A stretch of DNA of 12,470 nt from Ettlia oleoabundans (Eukaryota; Chlorophyta; Chlorophyceae; Chlamydomonadales), in the NCBI GenBank assembly GCA_019693395.1, contig JAAMXP010000412.1, positions 1 through 12,470 of the forward strand. Direction: 5' to 3'. How positions within the stretch are numbered: position 1 is the stretch's first letter; each line of letters starts with the position of its first letter. The notes under the pieces were generated by a model. The model worked only from the letters and a program-made list of their open reading frames with translations, was not told where the DNA came from and did no database searches. Made by a program: the position numbers and the translations under genes. Below, one piece after another: positions 1 through 8,276 of this stretch.

Positions 1-425
1 GGGTGGGGTTGTGTTGGGGGGGGGGCCGCGCGGTGGGCGCGCGTCAATTGAGAGTGGTTGGGCGGCTAGCCGTTTGATGGTTGAGGCATGGGCGGCATCG
101 ATGGCAGTTTGACACGTGGGTTGCCTGTCATTTAGGCCCGGTCGAAGCAGGGCTGGGGTGATGGCCTGGCAGTGCCGAGGAATCCAACGGCTGTGTGACG
201 ATGCCTGCTGTGTTTGCCCAGCCGCCTGATGTGGATTTCTGAGTGCCTGTTGGCTTGATAAACTGCATGTCTGCCCTGCCTTTATTGCTGCTGATCACCG
301 TGCCTGGTGTGAAAAACTGCCTTCTCAACTCTCTGGATACATAGCTGCATGGCATTCTCATACCAGCGCATCACACCAACAGCTGCTAACAGTTGCGTGT
401 TTGGTCATTTCCCTGGATCATGCAG
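1..425. other. Non-coding stretch, presumed intron of the acid phosphatase gene
   Basis: No coding segment was recognised here. The first 30 bases are very G-rich, with runs of four to ten G, as at the 5' ends of other introns in this window. The stretch ends in an acceptor AG at 424-425, directly before a phosphatase exon. The earlier phosphatase motifs (D-x-G, GDxxY, GNH[D/E]) were looked for and not found. I therefore infer that this is the 3' part of an intron whose upstream exons lie outside the window. The open frame antisense to 128-361 has no family resemblance. Confidence 0.5.
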
Positions 426-1571
426 CTGGTTGTGGGACACCATCCCACCTACAGCAATGGCCACCACGGAAACAACACGGAGCTCATACAGCACCTGCAA
501 CCGCTGTTCAAGAAATACGGCGTGCAGGTGGGCTGCATGACTGAGTGGGTGGGTCTGGTGTGGGCGGTGGCGGCCACCGGGGGGGCATGCTGTGGCGCCG
601 ACGCAGCAGCTTCAGGTTGCCATTGCTGTGCAGAGTAGGTGAGAGCAACTGGCGGCCTGTTAGGCCGCGCGACACGCGGCATATGGCCTGCAGTGAGGTC
701 CTGCTGCGACGCTGTTCCCTTGTGCAATTCTCCTTTCCAACACTTCTCCCCCCTTGGTTTATGCCTGGTGCAGGCATATTTCACAGGCCACGACCACAAC
801 CTGGAGCATCTGTCAGTGGAGGGCTACAACATCATCATCTCAGGTGGGTTGGCACTGGGAGGAGTACAGCACGGCATCATCACTCCAGGGTGGGTGCGTG
901 ATGGTGCGGGACGTTCTCAGCCCATATTTGCAGGCGGGCTCGTCAGCTGTTGTACCTTTTCCCGCCTCCCTCCCCCAAGATGGTTTTAGCCCACAGGCCA
1001 TGGTCGATGAGCGTGATACAGTGTGGAATGCGTGCCTCTCAGCGTGGCTAGGCCGAAAGGCATGCCGCCATCCTTCCCTACAACACCTGCCCCCTGCATC
1101 TCCGCCTAGTGAGTTTGGCGCTGCCCCCGCTCCTTTTGTGTTGCAGGCGCTGGAAGCGAGACAGATCGAGAACAGCTGGGCTCTGCTTATTCCCACTACT
1201 ATCACCCTTACTCAGGTTGGTACCGCACCGTACTGCTCGGATCTACCCTGTACCGCCTGTGATGCAAGAACCAGCTGATGTGCATTTCACCAGCCGCCAG
1301 GCCTGAGTCCTCTCACCTTCTATAAGCAGGTCTGCAACAATGGGCCCGTTCCTGCAGCAGTTTAGGCATTATAGACCACACTTCACGTGTCCTGGCCGCT
1401 GTGTGACCGTTGCCATGCCACTTCGTCCTTCCCCGCCCTCGTCCTTTGCCTCCAGGCTTTGTGTCAGTGCTGGTTGCCCCCAACGAGCTGGTGGTCGAGT
1501 TTTACACGTTGGAGGGAGATGCGGTACCAGCACATACAACACGCATCATGCCTAGCGGCGACAGTGCATGA
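426..1571 (+). CDS. Purple acid phosphatase, TRAP/low-molecular-weight type (C-terminal exons only)
   Basis: Metallophosphoesterase that hydrolyses phosphate monoesters at a dinuclear metal centre; the family is usually secreted or vacuolar and often serves phosphate scavenging. Four exons are visible: 426-527, 774-843, 1147-1215 and 1456-1571. All introns are GT-AG with matching phases (0, 1, 1). Exon one carries VVGHHPTYSNG, which holds the VxxH metal-ligand motif of PAPs. Exon two carries AYFTGHDHNLEH, the GHxH motif. Exon three gives SGAGSETDREQLG followed by the Tyr/His-rich SHYYHPYSG, and exon four GFVSVLVAPNELVVEF up to TGA at 1569-1571. These match the last third of TRAP-type PAPs in order and spacing. 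The three N-terminal metal motifs are missing because the gene starts left of the window. The C-terminal tail after FYTLEGDAV is not conserved, and its coding end is duplicated downstream. Family assignment is strong; the substrate is unknown. Confidence 0.9.
861..898 (+). repeat. Degenerate copy of an exon end plus donor inside the phosphatase intron
   Basis: The end of the second phosphatase exon with its donor (about 818-853, core catcatcatctcaggtgggt) is followed about 43 bases later by a similar stretch with core catcatcactccagggtgggt. The match is imperfect, with small indels. I read it as a decayed tandem copy of the exon/intron junction; chance similarity in repetitive sequence is possible. 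Confidence 0.4.
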
Positions 1572-1742
1572 AGCGGTACCGGCACATACAACACGCATCA
1601 TGCCTGGCGGCTACAGTGCATGAAGCGACACGCATCACTAGGCTGTGCTGCCCATTTAAAGGCAGGGGCAGCCGGTTAGGCAAGCAGGCTGGCATTAGTT
1701 GGTAGTGATGTACCACCAGTCATGCCCGGCAGTTACACTGCC
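1521..1742 (+). repeat. Tandem duplication of the phosphatase coding end (52-bp unit, two good copies plus decayed pieces)
   Basis: The unit at 1521-1572 begins gcggtacc, contains the last codons and stop of the phosphatase, and ends gcatgaa with the next base. It recurs at 1573-1624 with only about three substitutions. Partial copies follow at about 1625-1642 (gcgacacgcatcac) and 1710-1742 (catgcccggcagttacactg, compare catgcctggcggctacagtg). A period of 52 is not a multiple of three, so the extra copies do not extend the frame. They sit in the 3' UTR and carry a second TGA. Confidence 0.85.
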
Positions 1743-2256
1743 TGTGGTGGATGCTTGGAGCGGCACCTGGCTGCACAGGAAAGTGCATGGCAACCTGCAC
1801 CCTTAGGTTGGTGTGACTGCAAGCTGTTGCTTTCTTTCCACACTGACTATTGAGTTGTTTGCTCTACCTTGTCCTATATTATAGTAAAACAAACCGCGGT
1901 GTTGTACTTGCAATATGCAAACTGGAGTTTCTTTCTTGTAACATACTTGGCACTAGTTGGTTGAACTCAGTGTCACAACATTTTCCCGCTTAGCAGGAAG
2001 CCATTGCAGGGAGATCTATCAGCAGATTTACATACGAGTCTTATTGTGTACATGTTGATAGTAGGCTCAACATAAGAAGGGGCTTGCTGTACACAATCGG
2101 CTCATTTTGGGTGGCTGGCACCTCATTTTGGCAAGAGAGGGGGAGGGAGCAGAAGAAGAAAAGAGAGGGGTGCGGGTTTGATTCTCTGGGTACGGTGGAC
2201 ACTTGTCCAAGCAGACGTATATTCATTCCTTGAGCTTGACCGTGGTTTGATCCAGC
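1572..2256. other. 3' UTR of the phosphatase gene and intergenic sequence
   Basis: After the duplicated coding end I see no coding sequence on either strand up to 2256. The stretch is more AT-rich than the genes around it. A TGTAA at 1937-1941 could end the phosphatase transcript. The reverse complement TTACA at 2028-2032 could serve a minus-strand transcript ending near 2257. A purine-rich tract lies at 2134-2168. Confidence 0.5.
1937..1941 (+). terminator. Candidate poly(A) signal TGTAA for the phosphatase gene
   Basis: TGTAA is the usual polyadenylation signal in chlorophyte algae such as Chlamydomonas. This copy lies 366 bases after the stop, a plausible 3' UTR length. The pentamer also occurs by chance inside introns here (about 4175, 5272 and 7158), so the call rests mostly on position. 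Confidence 0.45.
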
Positions 2257-2800
2257 TCACGCTAGATACTCGTCCCACATTGCATAGGATACAACCTCGC
2301 TTACGTGTGCAGTTGCATGGTTCTCCTTGCCTCCTGGCACACAGTCGTCACAGCGAGCCAAATAGTTGCCGTTGTTCGCCTGGATCAGCACCTTGCCAGC
2401 TTGGATGAAAACCTCCCAGAGGCAGTCGTTGCTGAAACTGCCACTCACAACAACAGCGGCTGACGGCTGTCACACTGTGAAGCTGCTGCAGTGTGGTCCG
2501 CAGTTCTACGGGCATCAGTTGTTGCAAGGTGCGTGAGCCCAGCCGAGCGACGCTGTTGGCGCTGGCAATGGGCGCGCCTGCTGCCGCCAACTGCGCCACG
2601 GCGTCCGGCCAGTCAACAGCAGCCGCCGCGTGTTACACCGACAGCGGTCCACCGCGCAAATCCCGCCCGTCAAGCTGGGGCAGACTTTTTGCAAGCGCAT
2701 GTTGGTCTTTGCGGAAGATTGCGGCCACCAGAGCCCCTAATCTCGTCCTTGGGAGCCATACAAAGGGCTTTGCAGCTGGACACAATCGTTTGAAGCAAAA
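2257..2800 (-). pseudogene. Decayed minus-strand gene: ankyrin-like stretch plus beta-trefoil/fascin-like C-terminal piece
   Basis: Two coding-like pieces are visible on the minus strand. The upstream piece (about 2800 to 2470) reads GALVAAIFRKDQHALAK, then GRDLRGGPLSV, then a TAA at 2635-2633, then in the same frame DWPDAVAQLAAAGAPI and LGSRTLQQL. Its spacing recalls ankyrin repeats. The downstream piece (2431 to the TGA at 2259-2257) follows a tttcag acceptor-like site and reads NDCLWEVF, GKVLIQANNGNYLARC and CDDCVPGG. The NGxYLARCxxC pattern is typical of fascin-like beta-trefoil proteins. The two pieces are in different frames, with no convincing intron between them. Stop plus frame break suggest a pseudogene. 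A small intron using GTG TAA as donor could rescue the stop, so an intact but misread gene is not excluded. Domain names are tentative. Confidence 0.4.
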
Positions 2801-3002
2801 CGATGAATGCGGGGTACTGAGCGAAATCTATCCCAATGCCACAGCATGAGACAGAGCGGCAGGTGCGGCGCCTAACCACCTATCCCTGGGGCACCACCTA
2901 TCCCTGCAGCTGGGCTCTTCGGGCTGCCGCCTTAGCTAGTTCTCCGAAAATAGATGTGTATGAGGTACCACTACAGCGCTGTTTGATGCATTGTCATGAC
3001 AG

Positions 3003-3640
3003 CACTACCTGTCATGGGGAGCCGCGAAGGTGTTCCATGCGCCAGGCGTGTACGAGGTGTTGGGTGCTGGGTTGCGGTTGAAAAACTCACACCGCACGAC
3101 AGTTGTTATTGTTCCAACGGCTACCGCATGACATTCTGCCTTGCTTCGTTCCAGGAATATCAATATCACCGTGGTGCTGTTGCCTGCACAGGGGAGCCGG
3201 TATCGACGGTAATGGCGCGCCATCCAGCTGGCGGGCCATGTCAAATGTGCTCATCTGAAACGGCATCTGCACTCCTTGTTTGTTCTCCTTACTTGAGTGT
3301 GAGGCCCTACTGCTGGTAAGGTCGGCTGCAGAGCGACAGCGTCAAGATGAGCGGCGAGTTCGCCAACCTGAAGGGCGAAACGCTCGTGAAAGCGCCGGGA
3401 AGCATCAATGGGTAAGAATGATCGCAAGGCAAACTGGGTGCCGCTACTGCCGTTTGGGTGCTGGCCGGTCGGGAGCCCCTACGCGGTGGACAACCGCACT
3501 CAGGAACATTTGTAATTACAGTGGCATCGACAGATCGAGCCAGCGACAGCGTCAGTTTCACCAGATCGCGACGATCGTGCCTCCTCAGGCTGTCGATGCT
3601 GCCGGCGGCGAGACCGGGGTGCGGGTGTGCTGGTCGTAAC
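3003..3640 (+). pseudogene. Plus-strand coding relic resembling a von Willebrand D-type domain
   Basis: After an acceptor-like cag at 3000-3002, the plus strand reads HYLSWGAAKVFHAPGVYEVL, followed in frame by TTVVIVPTATA, a TGA at 3129-3131, NINITVVLLPAQGS and a TAA at 3210-3212. The start recalls the GDPHxxxxDGxxxDFxGxGxYxLL opening of VWD domains. A further piece near 3458-3560 reads GGQPHSGTFVITVAST, which would suit a later beta-strand region. The stop codons and the interruption by the first exon of the XRP2-clathrin light chain gene (3347-3411) indicate a relic. The assignment rests on pattern only. Confidence 0.3.
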
Positions 3641-6600
3641 ACACCACTCGTACAGGCGCGCAGTGTCTAGGAATGTCGCAGCCTCTCTTTACTAACTGAC
3701 TGGAACCCTTGTATTCGTTTGTTGGGTGCAGGGAGAGTTTCGCAATCAAGAACCTGGAAGAGTGCAGGCACGCTGCCGCCATGGGCCTGCCATGCGTTTC
3801 GCAAGCACTGCTGCCTGCAAGCACATGGCAAAGCCACGTCTCCCTCCTGTTGTTTGTTGCGCGCTGACGGTGTTCCAAATAAACAGCCAGTGGTGCACAT
3901 CTGCAGTGGGGCACAGCTCCAGCCCTTTCGCAGCGACAATTTTACCTCGCGCACTGTTTGAGCGCACCACATAAAACCCTGTTATTGAGTAATTGGTCTA
4001 CCCTTTCTGCAACCCCTTATTACCTGCAGCGTCTTCCTGCTGGACTACTCCAGCGAGGTAGAGATCAGCAACTGCACCAACTGCCAGATATTCGTGGGTG
4101 AGTGGCTGTGGCCGGCTTGGGTCGGTGGCAGCTTGGGCGGTTGGCAGCTTGGGTGGGTGGCGGTCGTCCTTGATTTGTAAAGGGTGGGTAGTACCCAGTT
4201 GCTTTGTGTGGTCCGGCAACGCTGTTGGCAGTCCAAGGATCAAGGCATCTTTGTAGTGTGTCCCTGTGTCTGTTGATCTGGGAGATGTCATGATTGCTGC
4301 AATGCTGCACTGCATCGCTGCCATACCCAGCGGCGCTTGTTTTCAAATAGGCTGCATCTCTCTGCATCCACTATCTCTTCAATGATCAACAATTTGCCAC
4401 ATGCCGGACCCCAGCCTGCCATGCCACGTATTTGTGGCTTGGCTCACAACGTCTCGCCTGTATTGATACAAAAGCCTCTACTCTGCATGGCTACCCTCGT
4501 TGCGCCCTGCCCAACATGGATGACTCGTCTGACCCGGTTTCCCTCATGGCACCCCGCAGGGCCGGTGGATGGCCCTGCTCTGTTTGAGGACTGCACCAAC
4601 TGCCAGGTGGCGGTGGCCTGCCGCATGTTCAAGGCCGAGCGCTGCTCCAACTGCGAGTTCGGTGAGTGGCGGGAGGAGGGCAGCTGACCAGGAAAGCTTT
4701 TTTGTGAACGATTTCTTATGCAGCTGACACCAAAGGTCTGCCTATGCTGTGAACTGGTGATTCGTACCCGATTGGTAGCCGGCATGGGTGGCTCGTCTGA
4801 TTGCGTTAAGCAGCCCCAGTGCGGTATGACTCCAGCAGCATCTCCCTTCCCATCCGAAACATAAATTCACTTCAGTAGTCTTCACCATACCCTCCGCCTG
4901 GCTGTCATCTTGATTTTCAGGCCTCTTCTGCACCTCCCAGCCCGCCATCTCTGCCTGCTCTGCTATCCGCATCGCCTGCTGGGCGGGTGCCTACCCCCAA
5001 GCGGGGGTGCACTTTGCTGCCGCCAATCTTGACCCAAGCGTCAACCAGTGGAACAAGGTAGACAGGCAACTTGGTGGTCAGTCGTGCTGACATGCCGAGC
5101 AGCCCCATCATTGGTTGGTTGCATATGCTCGGCAGCGGGCAGGTGGCCTATGGGTGGTCTTGCGAAAAGTGTAGCCGGGACAGCAGCTTTGTCCCAAGGT
5201 TTTGCATGCGCCAATTGCTTCTCCCAGCCTAGCATGTGCGCTGACTGACGAGCAACTCGGACAGTGCTACTGTGTAAACCAGTTCCAGCAACCCGTGGTT
5301 GCTTGTTTGCGTGTGGCGGCAGTGCGGCGATATGTGTGTGTAGGGTGGGTTGCAGCTGGTTGCGAATGTGTGACACAGTGGCGTTGATTGTGTGTATGTG
5401 TGATGCAGGTGTATGATGGCAGCGCTGAGGAGAATGCCCCGCCTAACTTCGAGCTGGTGACCGAGCCAAGTGCGTGACTGGCTGTGTCAACTCATGTCTG
5501 GCTGGCTGGCTGTGCAAGCATGGCAGCAGCAGTCTACAGACAAGTGTGGCCTGCACCTGCAGAGCGAACAGCATTGCTGCAGGGTTACAGCTGAGCCAAA
5601 CATGCTTGGGTACACAATGCAGGCTCACCCCTGTTCGGCGCACCCCCAACCTTTGTTTCCATGCAGCCCCCTTCTGGGAGGTGCCACTGGATGGCTTTGG
5701 CGTCCCCGAGAACCCTGTGCCTGGCCCCGATGGCAGTCGGTACCAGGTGAGATTTCGGAGACACAGAATGTTAGCAGCAAATGTCAGGTTCTGCTCGTGG
5801 TTGGCCAAAGTGCGGGAACAGAGTAGGCTTTAACGTGGAAGTTTTTGTTGAGCATACAGTCGTACAGGTGTATAGTTCAAAAAAACGTACAAATACTTCA
5901 AAAGTAATACATTGTGTTCGAGTTGCTGGCCTTGCCTTGAAATTTATGACCCCACGGATCCCTCCCCTCCAACAAGGGGCGCTCCCCATCCACCAGCCTA
6001 CCCATTGACCACCTACGCTTGCTTCTGCAGCCTCCTGCTGCTGCTGCACCGGCTGCACAGCCCGCTGATGCGCCGGCTTCCACTGCGAACGGTACCGGTG
6101 CTGCACCTGGGGTGGTGCCAACGGCGGCAGGTGGCGCGCTCCCCGATGACTTCTTTACAGCGGGAGGCGAGGTGAGGGCTGCGGGTTGGTGGCTGGTGGT
6201 GTGGTGTTGGTGGGTGACTGGTGATGTGGTGTGGTATGGTGTTTTGTGTGGGTGTAGGTGAAGGTTGCGGCACTGCCATCGCTAAGAGGGCACACACTAC
6301 CTGACCTGTCCGTGGACGGCTGGGAACGTCTGCTGCGTTGATGCTCCAACCCTGCTTCGTCCTCACTGCATGCCCGCTGCCACCCATTCGTACAAGACCA
6401 CCCACTCCTGGCCTGCTCATTCTCCCTCCCTCCCTCCCTCCCCCGTCTGCTGCTGCAGCACATCCCTAGTGAGCAAGCAGACACCGTGTCCAGTGGCATG
6501 CTGGAGCCGGCGCCCGTAAGCGGCGACCACCCGCGTGTGAGCGCCGCAAAGGCGGAGCTGCAGCGGCGCATGAAGGAGCAGGCAGCGTGAGTGGGTGCTG

Positions 6601-8276
6601 GGCGGTGTGTGGTTTGGTGTGTTACGTGGTAGACGCATGAAAGAGCAGCGTAAAGGTGTGGGTGGCGGTCCAGGGTTGGTTGTTGGTCCTGGGAGTGTGT
6701 GTGGTTGGGTTATAAAGTGGACGCATGAAGAAGAAGGCAGCTTGAGCGGGGTGGTGGGCAGGATGAGGTGCCGATCATTGGGTTCGTGTGTGGTTGGGTG
6801 GGTCCCTGGGTGGATGTGGCACCGCAGCTGAGCGTGGGAGGTCATGGCTGTTGAAATTCCATTCTGGGTGCTGTGCTGCACCTTCGTGTTGCCGCACTCT
6901 CGGCTGCCCTGCCTGGGCTGTTGCTGCTTGCCACATCAACCTCATCAGTGTAGCCTCGCCGTCGTCAGTCAAGGTGCCAGTGTGCCCTCCCTGCCATGCC
7001 CCTGCTCCAAATGAGTGCGGCTCCACATTTGTGTGCCTGCAGCCAGGAAGCTGAGCAGAAGCAGGCGCTGCAGGCGGCAGCTGCCAAGTACCTGGAGCAG
7101 TTCTATGAGGTGTGCTGCTGTGCCGATGCAGTAACATATGCTTTGCAGTGCTGCCGTGTAATCCCTGGCTTGCACCTGTTCAGCCAGTATCGCTTGAGTC
7201 TCCACGAATGCGGGGATGTCAATTTAGTTGACAGCGGTGTTGTTGCTGCCTTCCACATCCCAAATGCTGTTGTGGCCCTGCTTGCCTTCCCGTTTGCGCA
7301 TGCTTCGACCGCTTGTCCTGCGAGCCCTCCCCACTTGCCCCTGCTTGCACCCGTTCGGCCCTGCTTGCCTCCCGGTGGTTCCTGCTCCCACCCGCTTACC
7401 TCCTCATTTGCCCATCCCGCCTGTCTGCAGCGTCGCAACCACAGTAAGGAGGAGCGGATCCGTGCAGGGCGGGAGGCGTCGGAGAGCAAGGGTGGGTTTT
7501 AACTAAGTTAAAGAGGGGGCGGACAAAGAATGCCCGCGCCCGGTGGACGGCTTGATAGCCTGTACCCGCTGTTTTGGCCTGTGCAAGTCCTTTTGCCGCA
7601 GCAGGGTGGCCTGTTCCCATTTAGTTCATACTTCCCTTCCAGCGGCCCCGCTGCCCCCACCCACTCAACTCACACAAGGCGCTCAATTGCCTTTTTGATG
7701 ATGATCTGGCCCAACTGCAGGCAATGGAGAGCTGGGACCCAGCGGCACCACCGAGCCGGAGCGCATCATCTCGATGATCGACTTCAACCTGGCGCGCCCC
7801 AACGGCAGCGGTGAGCAGCCTTTGTGTGTTTCACACGACTTATGCGATGCGGTTGTCATTTTCTTCAGTATGTGGGTGCCGCTGCGTGAAGTAGGTGCTT
7901 GTTTGTGTTGAGGGGCTGCATCTGCAAACTGCCTAGCTGCATCTGAGTAGTGGAATAGGCTCCACGAGGCGTTGTGGGTCTGATGTTTTGTGCAGTTGTT
8001 GGTTTTGGGGGGAAGGGTTTGAGATTGCACAATATTTCGTTCAGGTTTTGCATCATCTGCATGCCACATACCATTAAAAACCTGTTCTCAACTTCCACCA
8101 CTCGCTTCTGCTGCCTGTTTGCCTGCCTGTCCACCCCTCATTACTATCTTGCCGCCCTTCCTGCCTTCCTCATCCTGCCCGCCTGCCGGGCCGCTTCCCC
8201 TACAGACTTGAGCCGCTTCAAGTCGGTGCTCTTCACGTGCAAGGCCAAGGGTGCGCTGCCCACTGCGGCGGCCTGA
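3347..8276 (+). CDS. XRP2/TBCC-domain protein fused to clathrin light chain (13 exons, about 368 aa)
   Basis: Exons: 3347-3411, 3732-3767, 4030-4097, 4560-4661, 4921-5057, 5409-5469, 5667-5746, 6031-6171, 6459-6586, 7043-7109, 7431-7491, 7721-7810, 8206-8276. They sum to 1107 nt with all phases matching. Residues 1-183 form an XRP2-type TBCC beta-helix: FANLKGETLVKAPGSING, DYSSEVEISNCTNCQIFVGP, LFEDCTNCQVAVAC, then LFCTSQPAISAC and the NQWNKVYDGSAEENAPPNFE tail. XRP2 is a GAP for Arl3 at the cilium base, but its arginine finger (QQFR in human) is CRMFK here, giving Lys81. Residues 184-230 are an Ala/Pro linker ending LPDDFFTAGGE. Residues 231-368 match clathrin light chain: a coiled coil (LQRRMKEQAAQEAEQKQAL to KYLEQFYERRN) that should bind clathrin heavy chain, then PERIISMIDFNLARP and DLSRFKSVLFTCKAKG, the conserved C-terminal box. 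An in-frame TAA at 3317-3319 precedes the chosen ATG. The MGC myristoylation start of XRP2 is absent, so an upstream coding exon is possible. Two separate genes are the alternative, but no start codon for the second module is visible. Confidence 0.8.
3768..4029 (+). other. GC-AG intron (intron 2 of the XRP2-clathrin light chain gene)
   Basis: The exon ends GAGTGCAG and the intron begins GCACGC. Joining to the acceptor at 4029 gives KNLEECSVFLLDYSS, which aligns without gaps to XRP2, including the conserved Cys. The nearest GT (GTGCAG at 3762) would also keep the frame but would delete that Cys and a neighbour. A GC donor is therefore the better reading. Confidence 0.6.
4110..4158 (+). repeat. 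Short tandem repeat, 16-bp unit, about three copies
   Basis: Units of the form ggcagcttgggcggtt run at 4127-4142 and 4143-4158, with a weaker first copy at 4110-4126. They lie just inside the donor end of intron 3 of the XRP2-clathrin light chain gene. They add to the G-rich character of intron starts in this window. Confidence 0.7.
5747..6030 (+). other. Phase-0 junction intron between the XRP2 and clathrin light chain modules
   Basis: This intron (GTGAGA to CTGCAG) separates the last XRP2 exon from the linker exon. Its middle (about 5825-5945) is clearly AT-richer than the rest of the gene, with A-runs and little of the usual G/T bias. Retention would add 28 codons and stop at TAA 5831-5833, giving a free XRP2-like protein of about 211 residues. 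I see no TGTAA in it, and no ATG in frame with exon 8. Confidence 0.6.
6172..6458 (+). other. Intron with G/T-rich 5' half and C/T-rich 3' half
   Basis: Bases 6172-6257 are almost only G and T (ggtggtgtggtgttggtggg type). Bases 6340-6458 are dominated by C and T, including a ctccc repeat at 6421-6445. The two ends are roughly complementary in composition. A read-through frame at 6258-6341 (VKVAALPSLRG) follows a tag acceptor but lacks a good donor, so it was not made an exon. Confidence 0.6.
6567..6820 (+). repeat. Tandem copies of an exon end and donor inside intron 9 of the XRP2-clathrin light chain gene
   Basis: The exon end cgcatgaaggagcaggcagc with its gtgagt donor is followed by decayed copies starting at 6634 (cgcatgaaagagcagcgtaa) and 6722 (cgcatgaagaagaaggcagc). 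The G/T-rich intron start (gtgtgtggtttggtgtg type) is copied with each unit; units are 67 and 88 bp. A further partial intron-type piece lies near 6785-6815. Copy two keeps a possible donor (gcgtaaag), while in copy three it is ruined (cttgagcg). Confidence 0.8.

Noticed and set aside
449..799. Antisense frame of 116 codons over the phosphatase exons
   Set aside because: Shadow of the plus-strand coding exon and G-rich intron; no family resemblance.
3332..3555. Shared 13-mer agcgacagcgtca at the first exon of the fusion gene and within its first intron
   Set aside because: The match is short and does not extend, so it was not counted with the exon-boundary duplications.
4071..4600. Repeated tgcaccaactgccag in two exons of the fusion gene
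   Set aside because: It encodes the C-T-N-C-Q rung that recurs in the TBCC beta-helix, so it is explained by the protein fold rather than by a new DNA repeat.
6258..6341. Possible exon VKVAALPSLRGHTLPDLS after a TAG acceptor
   Set aside because: In phase, but it ends in a stop with no convincing donor before it. Direct joining of 6171 to 6459 gives a better frame.
6155..6881. Long overlapping minus-strand open frames of 138 and 154 codons
   Set aside because: They are antisense to G/T-rich introns and clathrin light chain exons. The Thr/Pro/His-rich translation simply reflects the complement of the G/T repeats.
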